This document shows positions 1-9,713 of a stretch of DNA of 64,000 nucleotides, in pieces. The stretch's first letter is position 1. Every line of letters begins with the position of its first letter. A program made the translations under genes and the position numbers. The notes under the pieces were generated by a model. It saw only the letters and a program-made list of their open reading frames with translations, was not told the DNA's origin and searched no databases. This DNA comes from JBBRBB01 sp038206235 (GTDB taxonomy: Bacteria; Bacteroidota; Bacteroidia; Chitinophagales; Chitinophagaceae), in NCBI GenBank assembly GCA_038206235.1, contig JBBRBB010000001.1:62001-126000 (forward strand), in the 5' to 3' direction.

Positions 1-267
1 TATAGTTTTGTTTTCGCAAAAAAATAAACCGATGCCTGCCGCCATGCAGTTGCATGTATATACGGCTGAATAAAAAATTGCTGAATCTTTTTCAATCATT
101 AACAGAAGCAAATGGTGTTCTTATTAACAGGCCAAAGTTTTGCCACTATGCAATTGATAATCGAAAAATTTGTTCCGTAATTTAAAATTTCCTTTTCACC
201 AGAAATTTTTGCTTATAAAAGTTCGGGAAGATTATATAAACCTCTTACAAATAATCATGGCAAATAA

Positions 268-1551
268 GTGATCACTTATATTAAGCAATTAAGAAAGAAT
301 ATTCTTGTAAAAAATTTTGTTTCTCTGGGATTAGTTCAGGCGGTTAATCTATTTGTTCCTTTAATAGTAACTCCTTATCTTATCGCTACAATTGGGTTAA
401 GCAATTTTGGCAAAGTTACTTTTGCCTTTGGCATCATGGCTTTCTTTACTGTTATTGTTGAGTATGGGTTTAATTTATCGGCAACCCAAAAAGTTTCACT
501 CAACAGAGCTTCAGTTGAAAACTTACAGTCCATTTTTTCAAAAACAATCCTCGCAAAGCTCATTTTATTGTTCATGGTATTTGCCCTGTTGCTTTGCTTA
601 TTTTTCTTTTCAAAATTTTCTGATGACAAGGTTTTGTTTCTCACCTCTTTTTTTATAGTAATCGGACAGGCTTTTTTACCTATCTGGATGTTTCAGGGAC
701 TTGAAAATATGCGTCCTCTTGCGGTTATTAATATTTCCGGCAGAGTGATATATATGTTGCTTATCTTTTTGTTTGTGAGGTCTCCTTTCCAATACATTTT
801 GGTAAATTTATTTTGGGGGCTAAACCTTTTATTCTCTGCCGTTATTTGTATTGCCTATTTGAATGCACGTTACAGGCTGAGGCTCGTCTTTGCTTCAATA
901 AACACTTTAACCGAATCACTTAAAGGAAGTTTTTACCTTTTTATCACAAATTTTTCCGTGAATATTTATATTTATTCCAATGCCATTATCCTTGGTTTTT
1001 TCACGGATTATAAAACAGTGGGCTTGTTTGGAATTGCTGAAAAAGTGCTTCAGCTTTTGCGGCAAATATTAATCATTTATTCCCAGGTTATTTATCCGTC
1101 TCTGTGCAAAAAAGCCAGTGAAGGCATTGAATTATACCGCAAATATCTTAGTAAAATATATATCCTATTTTTTACCGCATTTCTCATACTGTGTTTTATA
1201 TTTTTTTTATTCAGCGTTGAAATTGCACACTATTTCCAAAGTACAAATAATGATACGCTCGTTTACATTATAAAAATTTTTATTGCTTCCGTTGTATTTA
1301 CCTGTTTAAATATCCCTGCAACTCAAACCTTACTTGCATTTAATTTTCAAAGGTCTTGTAGTATTGTTTGGGTGCTCAGTTGCCTTATAAGTATTTTTTT
1401 AAATCTATTTCTTACCGCACGTTTTTCAATATACGGCACTGCGTATACTATTTTATTCACTGAAGTATTAGTGATGGCGGGCTTGCATTTAACTCTTTTA
1501 TTATATCACAGGGGTTATTATTTTCTGAAGACAAAGAAGATAGCCGGTTAA
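268..1551 (+). CDS. Wzx-like polysaccharide flippase
   Basis: This 427-residue protein is almost entirely hydrophobic, with about 12 predicted membrane segments and no soluble domain. The N-terminal stretch (residues about 17-70) with a PYL, a GLSNFG turn and a VEYGF motif is typical of the polysaccharide-transport branch of the MATE-like superfamily. Such proteins flip undecaprenyl-linked oligosaccharide units across the inner membrane. The start is GTG; a nearby ATG at 257 is in another frame and stops after four codons. It opens a run of glycosyltransferase and nucleotide-sugar genes, which supports an O-antigen or exopolysaccharide role. The substrate cannot be told from sequence. Confidence 0.88.
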   Translation: MITYIKQLRKNILVKNFVSLGLVQAVNLFVPLIVTPYLIATIGLSNFGKVTFAFGIMAFFTVIVEYGFNLSATQKVSLNRASVENLQSIFSKTILAKLILLFMVFALLLCLFFFSKFSDDKVLFLTSFFIVIGQAFLPIWMFQGLENMRPLAVINISGRVIYMLLIFLFVRSPFQYILVNLFWGLNLLFSAVICIAYLNARYRLRLVFASINTLTESLKGSFYLFITNFSVNIYIYSNAIILGFFTDYKTVGLFGIAEKVLQLLRQILIIYSQVIYPSLCKKASEGIELYRKYLSKIYILFFTAFLILCFIFFLFSVEIAHYFQSTNNDTLVYIIKIFIASVVFTCLNIPATQTLLAFNFQRSCSIVWVLSCLISIFLNLFLTARFSIYGTAYTILFTEVLVMAGLHLTLLLYHRGYYFLKTKKIAG

Positions 1552-1601
1552 AGCTTGATGCATTAAAATATTACCGCGAAATACTTGTAGAAAAAACAGC
1601 A

Positions 1602-2456
1602 ATGCTGCGGACAATTACTGAAAAAGATTTATTGGTATGCATTGTTCTTTATGAACAAAGCCTTAATAAAATCACAACGTTTAAATCTTTACAATCTGCG
1701 GCATATACATCAAATCTTTTTTTGGATACATTCATTTATGATAACAGTAAAAATGCCCAGCCGCAGCATATTATTGAAGAAGTATCAAAAACCTGCCGCA
1801 CATTACATTATATACACGATGAAACTAACCCGGGTGTTTCAAGGGCATATAATAAAGCGGCAGAATTAGCGCAAACATTAAATAAAGAATGGTTAGTTCT
1901 GTATGACCAGGACACCACTATACAATCAAGCTATTTTAATGAATTACTGATCAATATTAATCTTAACAGCAGCATAAAGCTTTTTTGCCCTGTTGTTAAT
2001 TCTTCAGATAAAATAATTTCACCAGCTATCTTTTTGTTTGGCCGTTCTTTTATGAAACGGTATGTAAAACCCGGCCAGAAAAAACTGAAATATTATTCAC
2101 TAATAAACAGCGGGCTCGCCATCCGGCTCGATGCCCTGAAATCTGTTGGTGGGTACGATGAAGAATTTAAACTGGACTTCAGCGACCATTATTTTGTTTA
2201 TAAATTCAGGAAAAAATTCCATTTTTTTTTTGTGTTGAACAACACCATTTTGCAGCAACTGTCTTCATATGAACGGGGCGATGATGAAAAAGTATATAAC
2301 AGGTTCTTTGTTTATTTGAAATCTGCAATTTTATTTAAACAAAAAACACATCACTTTATGCCTGTTTTCTGGGCATTTGTCAGGGCGGTAAAACTTTCTA
2401 TTCAATATCAAACTTTTTCTTTTATAAAAAATACTTTTAATCTATTCAAAAAATAA
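1602..2456 (+). CDS. Family 2 glycosyltransferase, rhamnosyltransferase-like
   Basis: The 284-residue protein has a GT-A fold signature: a first strand VCIVLYEQS (12-20), the YDNS loop (46-49) of rhamnosyltransferase-type GT2 enzymes, the GVSRAYN motif (78-84) and a metal/nucleotide-binding DQD (102-104). It probably adds one sugar to the lipid-linked repeat unit on the cytoplasmic side. It lies 50 bp after the flippase on the same strand, so the two are likely co-transcribed. The C-terminus is lysine- and aromatic-rich, suggesting membrane association. Donor and acceptor are unknown. Confidence 0.82.
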   Translation: MLRTITEKDLLVCIVLYEQSLNKITTFKSLQSAAYTSNLFLDTFIYDNSKNAQPQHIIEEVSKTCRTLHYIHDETNPGVSRAYNKAAELAQTLNKEWLVLYDQDTTIQSSYFNELLININLNSSIKLFCPVVNSSDKIISPAIFLFGRSFMKRYVKPGQKKLKYYSLINSGLAIRLDALKSVGGYDEEFKLDFSDHYFVYKFRKKFHFFFVLNNTILQQLSSYERGDDEKVYNRFFVYLKSAILFKQKTHHFMPVFWAFVRAVKLSIQYQTFSFIKNTFNLFKK

Positions 2457-2469
2457 GTTTTCACTCCTG

Positions 2470-2588
2470 TCCATTTTCTTGGTAAACAAGTGCAGATGAA
2501 GCAAAGCTATAATGCATTCACTTTTTTGAAAACTCATCTTGATATTAAGCTTTACGTAATTGATAATTCTCCATCTGACCAACTATAA
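2470..2588 (+). pseudogene. Decayed 5' fragment of a GT2 gene, paralogue of the gene at 9714
   Basis: The stretch aligns base by base, with small indels, to the first about 120 bases of the glycosyltransferase at 9714. The clearest match is the segment encoding DIKLYVIDNSPSDQL, against GIKLYLIDNSPFDEL in the intact gene. The reading frame is broken upstream and a stop codon follows directly, so no functional product is possible. It is joined to a fragment of a second glycosyltransferase gene, so this gap is a mosaic of relics rather than ordinary spacer. Confidence 0.75.
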
Positions 2589-2597
2589 TTTGATTGC

Positions 2598-2790
2598 ATG
2601 TGCATGATATCCGTAGTAATAGCTACATATAATGGTGAAAGATTCATTGAGCAGTAATTACAATCTATCATAACGCAACTTTACCCGAATAGTGAGGTAA
2701 TAATTTCTGATGATGGCTGCAGATAAAACTATTGAAATTGTTATGTGCAGCAATGATAAGATAGTTTATTCTAAAAATGGGTTATCATCA
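2598..2790 (+). pseudogene. Decayed 5' fragment of a GT2 gene, paralogue of the gene at 6647
   Basis: It begins MCMISVVIATYNGERFIEQ and then hits a stop; the intact gene at 6647 begins MCLISVVLATYNGQKFIEQ. Past the stop the similarity continues (LQSIITQL, then a conserved ISDD) until frameshifts end it. The dozen bases before the ATG also match the region upstream of 6647, so the copied segment included the leader. It directly abuts the fragment related to the gene at 9714, which suggests that a variant glycan locus once stood here. Confidence 0.78.
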
Positions 2791-2827
2791 AGATGAAAAC
2801 ATCAATATCAAGTTCTAAATTTCCAGG

Positions 2828-3541
2828 ATGAGCAGGAAATTTTTTAAAAAATTCTTTTTTATGAGTTATTCCGATTACACTTACAATAGTAAAAATCCTT
2901 TGGTGCGTTTTGCACACAGGCAGCGATTCAAAATCAGCCTTGATTTCTCAAACCCAAAAGATGGAGATAAGATTTTAGATTATGGTTGTGGTGACGGTAA
3001 ATTTTTAAATTCCATTAAGGCAAACTGCATATTGGTTGGCTATGAACCGTATATGGAACCTGTGTTAGATAACAAGATACAAATTTTTAAAATGATCGGA
3101 GAAGTAAATGACTTCGCAGACAAACATGGGAAATTTGATGTAATAACTTGTTTTGAAGTATTGGAGCATTTTAATCAAACAAATCAGAGAAGAATGCTGA
3201 AAGAAATGAAAAATTTGTTATCTGAGTCAGGGCATTTAATAATTTCTGTTCCTATCGAAATTGGATTTCCTCCGTTAATTAAAAATCTTAGAAGAAAGAT
3301 GTTAAGTACTGATCCCTTATACACTTATAAGAATATAATTAAGAGTGCGCTTGGATACGACTTTAATGAATATCGTGCAGGTGAAGGATATTTATTTGAG
3401 CATTTGGGCTTTCACTATAAAAAACTTGAGAAAATTTTTGACCAGGATTTTGTAATTCGTAAAAGGCGTTATTCACCTTTTAGGCGGATGGGATATAATT
3501 TCAATTCGCAAGTGTTTTATAAATTAAAGTCAAAAGTTTAA
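2828..3541 (+). CDS. Class I SAM-dependent methyltransferase
   Basis: A Rossmann-type methyltransferase of 237 residues. Motif I is DYGCGDGKF (51-59), the acidic residue ending strand 2 is in GYEP (71-74), and the FEVLEHF motif (109-115) is typical of small-molecule or glycan methyltransferases of the Methyltransf_11/23 type. It probably methylates a sugar of the surface glycan, judging only from its neighbours. A second ATG at 2861 (MSYSDY) would remove an 11-residue lysine/phenylalanine-rich leader and is an equally plausible start. Confidence 0.8.
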   Translation: MSRKFFKKFFFMSYSDYTYNSKNPLVRFAHRQRFKISLDFSNPKDGDKILDYGCGDGKFLNSIKANCILVGYEPYMEPVLDNKIQIFKMIGEVNDFADKHGKFDVITCFEVLEHFNQTNQRRMLKEMKNLLSESGHLIISVPIEIGFPPLIKNLRRKMLSTDPLYTYKNIIKSALGYDFNEYRAGEGYLFEHLGFHYKKLEKIFDQDFVIRKRRYSPFRRMGYNFNSQVFYKLKSKV

Positions 3542-3603
3542 TCTTTTTAATTAAATATTCTTATTTAATTGAATGCTTATCTTTAATCGCAAAACTTATT
3601 AAT

Positions 3604-4641
3604 ATGAAACATATACTACTTTCTTTTGTTACACTTTTTCTAACTGTTAATGCTGTTCTTTCGCAGCAGTGGGCAACCAATGGTACAAATATTTATAATA
3701 CCAACACAGGGAACGTGGGGATAGGAACAAGTACGCCGTCTGCACCACTTCATAATGCTGGAAGATTGTCGGGAGGTGCTTCATTTAAAATTGGTTTACC
3801 TAACACATCAGGTAATATAACTGTTCCAATAGGATCTTCTACAGGAGCTTATGACATTGATTTTTATGGTTGGCGTGATATTCAACCGACTCAAATAGGA
3901 GCTCGAATAAGAGCAGACCGGATAAATAATTACCAGGATAATAATGCTCTTCTCCAATCAATGGATCTTGCATTTTTTACTTCAACAGGTATTGTAGGTG
4001 ATTTGGCTGAAAAACTTAGAATAAAATCAGATGGTAAAGTTGGCATTGGCACAAACACTCCTGGGGGATTAGTTGAAATAGCTGACGGTGCAGCAGACCC
4101 AGCTAATTATGGAAGTTTACAGATAGTTAGACCAGCTTCACCTGGAAATAATCTTTTTCATCTTTCATTTATAAGAGCTGCAAATGCTGTATTTGGTATG
4201 GGTTTCGTTAATACGGTTACGCCGCCAAATCAAACAGTAGGTGTATGGATGGCCAACAATACTTCTGTAACGCCGCTTATGAGTTTTAATCAAAATCAGA
4301 CAGTAGGGATTAATACTATTGATACAAAGGGTTATCAATTTGCAGTTAATGGTTCAGCTATTTTTACTAAGGCAGTCGTACAACTTTATGCAAATTGGGC
4401 AGATTATGTTTTTAATAACGATTATAAACTGATGTCTATTAAATCCCTTGAACAATATATATATGAAAACAAACATCTACCCGATATGCCATCTGCTGAA
4501 GAAATGCAAAAAAAAGATGGAATTGATTTAGGTGAAATGAACACAAAACTGTTACAAAAAGTAGAAGAGCTTACCTTATATGTAATCGAACTAAACAAAA
4601 AAATTGAGACTTTGCAAAACAAGATTTCTGTTGAAAAATAA
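3604..4641 (+). CDS. Secreted tail-fibre-like protein with C-terminal coiled coil
   Basis: A 345-residue protein with an N-terminal signal peptide (cleavage after about residue 20, VLSQ). Right after it come an NTNTGNVGIGTSTP repeat and a later KVGIGTNTPGG repeat, the glycine/threonine words typical of Bacteroidota tail-fibre-domain surface proteins. The C-terminus (about 265-345) has the sequence DYKLMSIKSLEQYI, a KHLPDMPS motif and a heptad-rich coiled coil, resembling degenerate S74 intramolecular chaperone tails. A trimeric, fibre-like surface protein is the likely form. It sits 27 bp before a secreted protease, inside the glycan locus. Confidence 0.72.
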   Translation: MKHILLSFVTLFLTVNAVLSQQWATNGTNIYNTNTGNVGIGTSTPSAPLHNAGRLSGGASFKIGLPNTSGNITVPIGSSTGAYDIDFYGWRDIQPTQIGARIRADRINNYQDNNALLQSMDLAFFTSTGIVGDLAEKLRIKSDGKVGIGTNTPGGLVEIADGAADPANYGSLQIVRPASPGNNLFHLSFIRAANAVFGMGFVNTVTPPNQTVGVWMANNTSVTPLMSFNQNQTVGINTIDTKGYQFAVNGSAIFTKAVVQLYANWADYVFNNDYKLMSIKSLEQYIYENKHLPDMPSAEEMQKKDGIDLGEMNTKLLQKVEELTLYVIELNKKIETLQNKISVEK

Positions 4642-4668
4642 TTTACTTGTAGGCTCAAAAATAATTTT

Positions 4669-6486
4669 ATGAAAAAAACAATTTTATTAGTCATTTTACT
4701 TATAACATATTTATTGCCGCATGCTCAAAATGACTTACTTAATGAAATTTCGTTGACTAAAATCAAAATGTCTGATAAAGAATTCAAATTATATAACAGG
4801 TTTCAAAAAGATAGCTTTGTTAGGGAAGTAAGAATTATACGAATCAATTTTGAACAGTTTACAGAGAGCAAACTTGTAATTTCTATTTCAGGTGAAAAAA
4901 CAATTGTAACGAGAATAAAATTAGATGCAAGATCTAATTCTGATTTTTCTTGGTTTGGCACGCTGACTGATGAAACTGGTATATTTTTTAGTGTGCTCAA
5001 TAATCAAGTTACCTCTAAATTTTACTTGAATAACATTCCTTACACTATTTTACCGTTAAACGATAGCTATCATCTCTTAATTGCGTATAAAAGTTCGATT
5101 GATAATTTTAAATGTGGGAATGGTTTGAATTTGAAAAACATTGATGGTAAACAAATTTTTACTCCTCGAACTAACAACTTTTTTTTAAAACCTTTAAAAA
5201 CAACAAACGATGATAATTGCCGGATGAGAGTTCTTTTGGTAGTTACTAATCAAGCGAAAGCTGAGATTGGAATAGATTTGAATTTGGCTGCAAGAATGAT
5301 GGAAGATGAAACTAATTTGGCATATATGCAAAGCCAAATTATCTATAGAATGGAGATAGCAAGAGTAGAAATTACAAGTTATGTTGAAACAACTTCGTGG
5401 AGTTATTCAACTGAGTACGGTTATTCTACATATTATCCTAACGATTTACTTAATTTGCGTAACGGGTCTGGATTTTTAAGTAACGTTCCTATCTTAAGAG
5501 AAAATTATGATGCTGATGTTGTTGTTATGGTAGAGAGTGAAGCAACAATGTCATCAGAGGGCCTTTTTGGTTATGCACTTGGCATTCCTCGCGGATCTTA
5601 TGTTCCAGATGAGAATAATGCATACGTACTGATTAGTACAGAGCACGCTATAGGGGGCAGATTTAATATTGCTCATGAAATTGGTCACATACAGGGCGCT
5701 CGCCATGATGATGACAATGATATTCCTACTTACGCACGGGGTTATATTTTTAGGAATGCTCCTACAAATAATAGAACTATCATGGCTCAAAGTTGTAATC
5801 AAAATAACGGATGTATAGTGCAATTTTTTTCAAACCCTAATATATCTTATGCTGGCTCTCCTCTTGGAATAGTAGATGTAAGGGATAATCATAGAAGAAT
5901 CAATGAAACATCTACTTATGTTCTTAATTTTAGAACCACCCCTGATGATCTTTTATTGCAAACCGAAACATTTGCAGATGAAATTTTGGCAAGGTATGTC
6001 GCAAATATCACAATTTCCACGAATTCCAATGTTGTGAATGCTCAATCTGGTAGCGTAGTTTCTTTAAGAGCAGTGAATCAAATAACGCTTTTGCCAGGAT
6101 TTGAAGCAAGCTCTGGAAGCGACTTCATAGCATACATTGACAATTGTTCAAATGAGCCTTTGCTCAAACCGAATAACATTTTAGATCAATATATATCAAA
6201 AAATCAAGAGGGCGATAATTATCAAAATAAAATTCGCTACGATGTTCATTTATACCCCAATCCTGCACACCATAAGGTATATTTATCTTTACCATTAAAT
6301 GCAGGAGAAACTGAGGTTAAGATTTTAAATGCTATAGGTGTTTTACAAAAGACTTTGCATCAAAAAGCAAATAATAAGAATCAGAATATCGAAATTGATA
6401 TAGAAGATTTTCCACAAGGAATTTATTTTATTCAATTAACAAACAACTCTGGTGTAATTACGACTCAAAAGTTTATTAAAGATTAA
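4669..6486 (+). CDS. Secreted metzincin metalloprotease with T9SS sorting domain
   Basis: The 605-residue protein has a signal peptide (first about 19 residues), an N-terminal pro-region, and a zinc-binding HEIGHIQGARHD at 336-347 matching HExxHxxGxxHD of the reprolysin-like metzincins, followed by a likely Met-turn (RTIMAQS). After the catalytic domain comes a beta-rich linker and a type A T9SS sorting domain beginning VHLYPNPAHHKVYL and ending with QKFIKD. It should be exported through the outer membrane and attached to or released from the surface. The substrate is unknown; pairing with the upstream fibre-like protein is inferred from 27 bp spacing. Confidence 0.88.
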   Translation: MKKTILLVILLITYLLPHAQNDLLNEISLTKIKMSDKEFKLYNRFQKDSFVREVRIIRINFEQFTESKLVISISGEKTIVTRIKLDARSNSDFSWFGTLTDETGIFFSVLNNQVTSKFYLNNIPYTILPLNDSYHLLIAYKSSIDNFKCGNGLNLKNIDGKQIFTPRTNNFFLKPLKTTNDDNCRMRVLLVVTNQAKAEIGIDLNLAARMMEDETNLAYMQSQIIYRMEIARVEITSYVETTSWSYSTEYGYSTYYPNDLLNLRNGSGFLSNVPILRENYDADVVVMVESEATMSSEGLFGYALGIPRGSYVPDENNAYVLISTEHAIGGRFNIAHEIGHIQGARHDDDNDIPTYARGYIFRNAPTNNRTIMAQSCNQNNGCIVQFFSNPNISYAGSPLGIVDVRDNHRRINETSTYVLNFRTTPDDLLLQTETFADEILARYVANITISTNSNVVNAQSGSVVSLRAVNQITLLPGFEASSGSDFIAYIDNCSNEPLLKPNNILDQYISKNQEGDNYQNKIRYDVHLYPNPAHHKVYLSLPLNAGETEVKILNAIGVLQKTLHQKANNKNQNIEIDIEDFPQGIYFIQLTNNSGVITTQKFIKD

Positions 6487-6646
6487 GTAATAGTCTGTAT
6501 AGTTTCGTGTTCTATCTCAAAGTTTGTTGTGGAGAAAGCTGACTAACTTGGATTTGCTTGCCTATTCCATTATTCATCAACTTACCTTTAGAAAAGTCGC
6601 GGGCCCACTCCTTGATAATAAAATTAATTTTAATATAATTTGATTC

Positions 6647-7369
6647 ATGTGCTTGATATCTGTAGTACTGGCTACTTATAATGGACAAAAATTTATTGAG
6701 CAACAATTACAATCTATAATAACTCAGCTTCCTCTGGATAGTGAAATAATAATTTCTGATGATAAGTCTGTAGACAGAACTATTGAAATTATTGAACAAT
6801 TTAATGACACAAGAATTAAAATAATCGAAAATCATAAAAGAAAAGGAACCATTTCAAATTTTGAAAATGGATTAAAACACGCATCCGGGAATATAATTTT
6901 CTTATCAGACCAGGATGATGTGTGGCTTCCCAATAAGGTTGAAACCGTAAAAAAATATTTGCAAGAATATGATTTGGTTATGAGCGATTGCAAAATTGTT
7001 GATGAAAATTTGGAAGTGCTTCAGGATTCATTGTTTGCATCTTTACAATCAGGAAAAGGATTTTTTAAAAATCTCATTTCGAATACATACATAGGATGCT
7101 GCATAGCATTTAAAAAAAACCTGTTAAAGCTGGCATTACCCTTCCCTAAAAATATTCCTATGCATGATATTTGGTTAGGCATGGTTGCTGAACTTTTTTT
7201 TTCGCCCCAATTTATAAATGACAAGCTTGTTTTGTACAGAAGACATGAACTTAACAAATCAAGCACATCTACGAAATCAGTTTATGCATTATTTGAAAAA
7301 TTGAAATTCAGGTATAACACCATTCGATATATTCCCCTATTGTTAAAAAGAAAATTTCTAAAAAACTAA
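6647..7369 (+). CDS. Family 2 glycosyltransferase
   Basis: A 240-residue GT-A enzyme of the WcaA/EpsE type. It has the nucleotide-binding start SVVLATYNG (5-13), ISDDKS (36-41), and the DQDD motif (88-91, in SDQDDVW) that binds the metal-nucleotide complex. It ends three bases before the next gene's ATG, so translation is probably coupled. A decayed paralogue of its first 190 bases lies at 2598-2790. It likely adds a hexose to the surface glycan. Confidence 0.85.
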   Translation: MCLISVVLATYNGQKFIEQQLQSIITQLPLDSEIIISDDKSVDRTIEIIEQFNDTRIKIIENHKRKGTISNFENGLKHASGNIIFLSDQDDVWLPNKVETVKKYLQEYDLVMSDCKIVDENLEVLQDSLFASLQSGKGFFKNLISNTYIGCCIAFKKNLLKLALPFPKNIPMHDIWLGMVAELFFSPQFINDKLVLYRRHELNKSSTSTKSVYALFEKLKFRYNTIRYIPLLLKRKFLKN

Positions 7370-7371
7370 GG

Positions 7372-9693
7372 ATGAAAGGGATTAATATTTGGCTTCTATT
7401 TTCATTTATCTTGTTTGGTCTCAAAACAGAAGCTCAGATTATTCCCGTAAGTCTCAATCTAAACACAAGTTATCATCTTGAAATAAGCAGCGGTAGTGCA
7501 GGCAGCAGTTATAATATTGAAACTACCGGCACAGATCCTAACATTACTTCCGGCGATATATTATTAAACTATAATCCGGATTCTGTTTATTTTATCTCCT
7601 TAGATTATTTGGCGCCGCAAGGATTAGATGATTTGCAAATCTACTTTGGCCCTCCTTTTTCTGAGAGCAACTCTTTAAGAATTGGAAAACTGGCACCCGC
7701 ATCTTCTTATAAAAAGTTTAATATTAATATCCAGGAATTCACGGGTGAATGGACCAAATCGCATACGCAACTAAGATTTGATTTTAGTAATGGGGCTAAT
7801 CAAAAAATCAGCATAAAGGATATTCAACTGCGAAAGCCAACGCCCTCAGAAATAGATTATCCGGCTATTCACAAAAACAGGCAACTGATTGAATATTTGA
7901 ACAGCAGGTTTTCCAGCAAAATAAATACGGTATGTGTGAATAAAGATGAAATAATAATTACAGGTACTATAGCAAAAAATCAACCTGAACTTTATTTATG
8001 TGAATTGCGGATGTTTGATGAAACCAGCATAACAAGCGATTCTTTTGCATATATGATGCCTATTGAGGTAAAAAAATCTTCTTTTGAAATTACAGCAGAT
8101 AGATTTATAAGCATTAATGATACCGGCTACGATAGAATTTACTCCCGGTGGGTTATTGCATCTAAAAATAGCGAAGGCTACCAAATACAATCTTTTGCAC
8201 ATTATCCCGATGATCTAACTGAAGCCGCATATCACTATTTAAGCGAAGAAAAGCCTGCAACTAAAAAAGGACTTGCAGCATTTGTTGCTTTTGAAAATAC
8301 CACCCCCGAACTGACAGACCTTGGTATAAAAAATATAACGGTGAATATTTCTTTACCTGAATTAATAAGTTTTACTTCTACAAACTACACTTATAACTTT
8401 AGCGGCGAAACATACTACTTCAATTCTTCGGTGGTGAGTAACTATGATAAAACACTTAAAACATGCAGCGACCATAATGCTCTTGTTTCTGCCATTTTAC
8501 TTATTCCCCGGGACATTCACGGTTCTCTAAAGTCAATTTTTATTCACCCGAAAGCTAATGCCGGAATTTACAGCATGGCAAATCTTACTTCGCTTACAGG
8601 ATTAAATTATTATGCAGCGACAATAGGGTTTTTGGCTGAGAGATACAGCAGACCCAACAAAGAATTCGGTCGCATTGTAAACTGGATTGTTCATAACGAA
8701 GTTGATAACGGAAATTACTGGACAAATGCCGGAACAACTCAAATGGAGACATACACAGAGCTCTATGACCGCTCCCTGCGAACGGTGTATTACACGATAA
8801 GGCAATATAATCCCGCATCGAAAGTTTTTTTATCTCTAACCAATCATTGGGCAAGCGCTGAGAAAGCAATATATTTTCAGCCAAAAAAAATGCTTGAAGC
8901 ATTTAATGTTATGAGCAAAGAACAGGGAGATTATGAATGGGGCATCGCTTATCACCCTTATCCTCGAAATGCTTTCGATGCCCATGCATGGAATGATAAA
9001 GATGCAACACTTGATTTAAATACTTCACCCTACATTACTCCAAAAAATATTGAATTGATTGATGAGTGGATGCGTATGAAATCTCATTTATATAATGGTC
9101 TTAAAGTTCGTTCGCTTCTCTTTTCGGAACAGGGCGTTCATTCAGCATCATACAAACCGGACGATCTTATTCTTCAGGCGGCTGGGTTGGCCTATATGTG
9201 GAAAAAGTTTAAAAGATTACCCAGTCTTGAGGCATTTGATTACCACAGACAAGTTGATAACCTAAACGAAGGCGGATTATTACTTGGATTATGGACTGTA
9301 AAAGAAGGTACTAAAGGAACTCCTGACTATAAAAAACCTGCGTGGTATGTTTATCAAAAAGCGGGAACACCTGCTGAGGATAGTGCATTTGCTTTTGCAT
9401 TGCCAATGATTGGGGTAACTCATTGGGAAGAAATTTTCAACCCTTTGAAGGGAGAAGTAATGCCATTACAAATAAGTTTTTTTGTTACAGAGAATGACAG
9501 ACCCGTAAACGATATTTTAATTTCTTTTAATGGAGAAACGCATAAAACAGATGAAAATGGAAAAGCGATATTTTATAATGTTGCTTCAATGCCCGAAAAA
9601 AGAAGTATTGTTTTGTGCAGGGATGGCAAAATAGTTTATCGTTCAAAAGGAATTGTGATTACTAAGGAGGAAAATATAAATATCAAGATTTAA
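7372..9693 (+). CDS. DUF5722 family secreted glycosidase-like protein
   Basis: The 773-residue protein has a signal peptide (first about 21 residues, ending TEAQ), an N-terminal beta-sandwich region (about 25-155), a TIM-barrel-like core, and a C-terminal Ig-like domain (about 690-773). The core has the DUF5722 word HNEVDNGNYW (441-450) and a later EQGVHS (Glu586). In clan A glycosidases an Asn-Glu pair supplies the acid/base and a later Glu the nucleophile, so Glu443 and Glu586 are candidate catalytic residues; this is inference. Its place between two glycosyltransferase genes suggests it trims or cleaves the locus's own polysaccharide. Confidence 0.78.
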   Translation: MKGINIWLLFSFILFGLKTEAQIIPVSLNLNTSYHLEISSGSAGSSYNIETTGTDPNITSGDILLNYNPDSVYFISLDYLAPQGLDDLQIYFGPPFSESNSLRIGKLAPASSYKKFNINIQEFTGEWTKSHTQLRFDFSNGANQKISIKDIQLRKPTPSEIDYPAIHKNRQLIEYLNSRFSSKINTVCVNKDEIIITGTIAKNQPELYLCELRMFDETSITSDSFAYMMPIEVKKSSFEITADRFISINDTGYDRIYSRWVIASKNSEGYQIQSFAHYPDDLTEAAYHYLSEEKPATKKGLAAFVAFENTTPELTDLGIKNITVNISLPELISFTSTNYTYNFSGETYYFNSSVVSNYDKTLKTCSDHNALVSAILLIPRDIHGSLKSIFIHPKANAGIYSMANLTSLTGLNYYAATIGFLAERYSRPNKEFGRIVNWIVHNEVDNGNYWTNAGTTQMETYTELYDRSLRTVYYTIRQYNPASKVFLSLTNHWASAEKAIYFQPKKMLEAFNVMSKEQGDYEWGIAYHPYPRNAFDAHAWNDKDATLDLNTSPYITPKNIELIDEWMRMKSHLYNGLKVRSLLFSEQGVHSASYKPDDLILQAAGLAYMWKKFKRLPSLEAFDYHRQVDNLNEGGLLLGLWTVKEGTKGTPDYKKPAWYVYQKAGTPAEDSAFAFALPMIGVTHWEEIFNPLKGEVMPLQISFFVTENDRPVNDILISFNGETHKTDENGKAIFYNVASMPEKRSIVLCRDGKIVYRSKGIVITKEENINIKI

Positions 9694-9713
9694 TTTTCAA
9701 TGTTTTAAAGCCT

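Noticed and set aside
1..267. Possible gene end or promoter left of the flippase
   Set aside because: No open frame of use and no clear TAnnTTTG box close to the GTG start; nothing can be supported.
6512..6706. Minus-strand 64-codon frame with a partly protein-like translation
   Set aside because: It overlaps the start of the glycosyltransferase gene and most of its length is AT-rich noise; the IIKEWARDFSKGKLMNN part could be a relic, but I cannot assign it.
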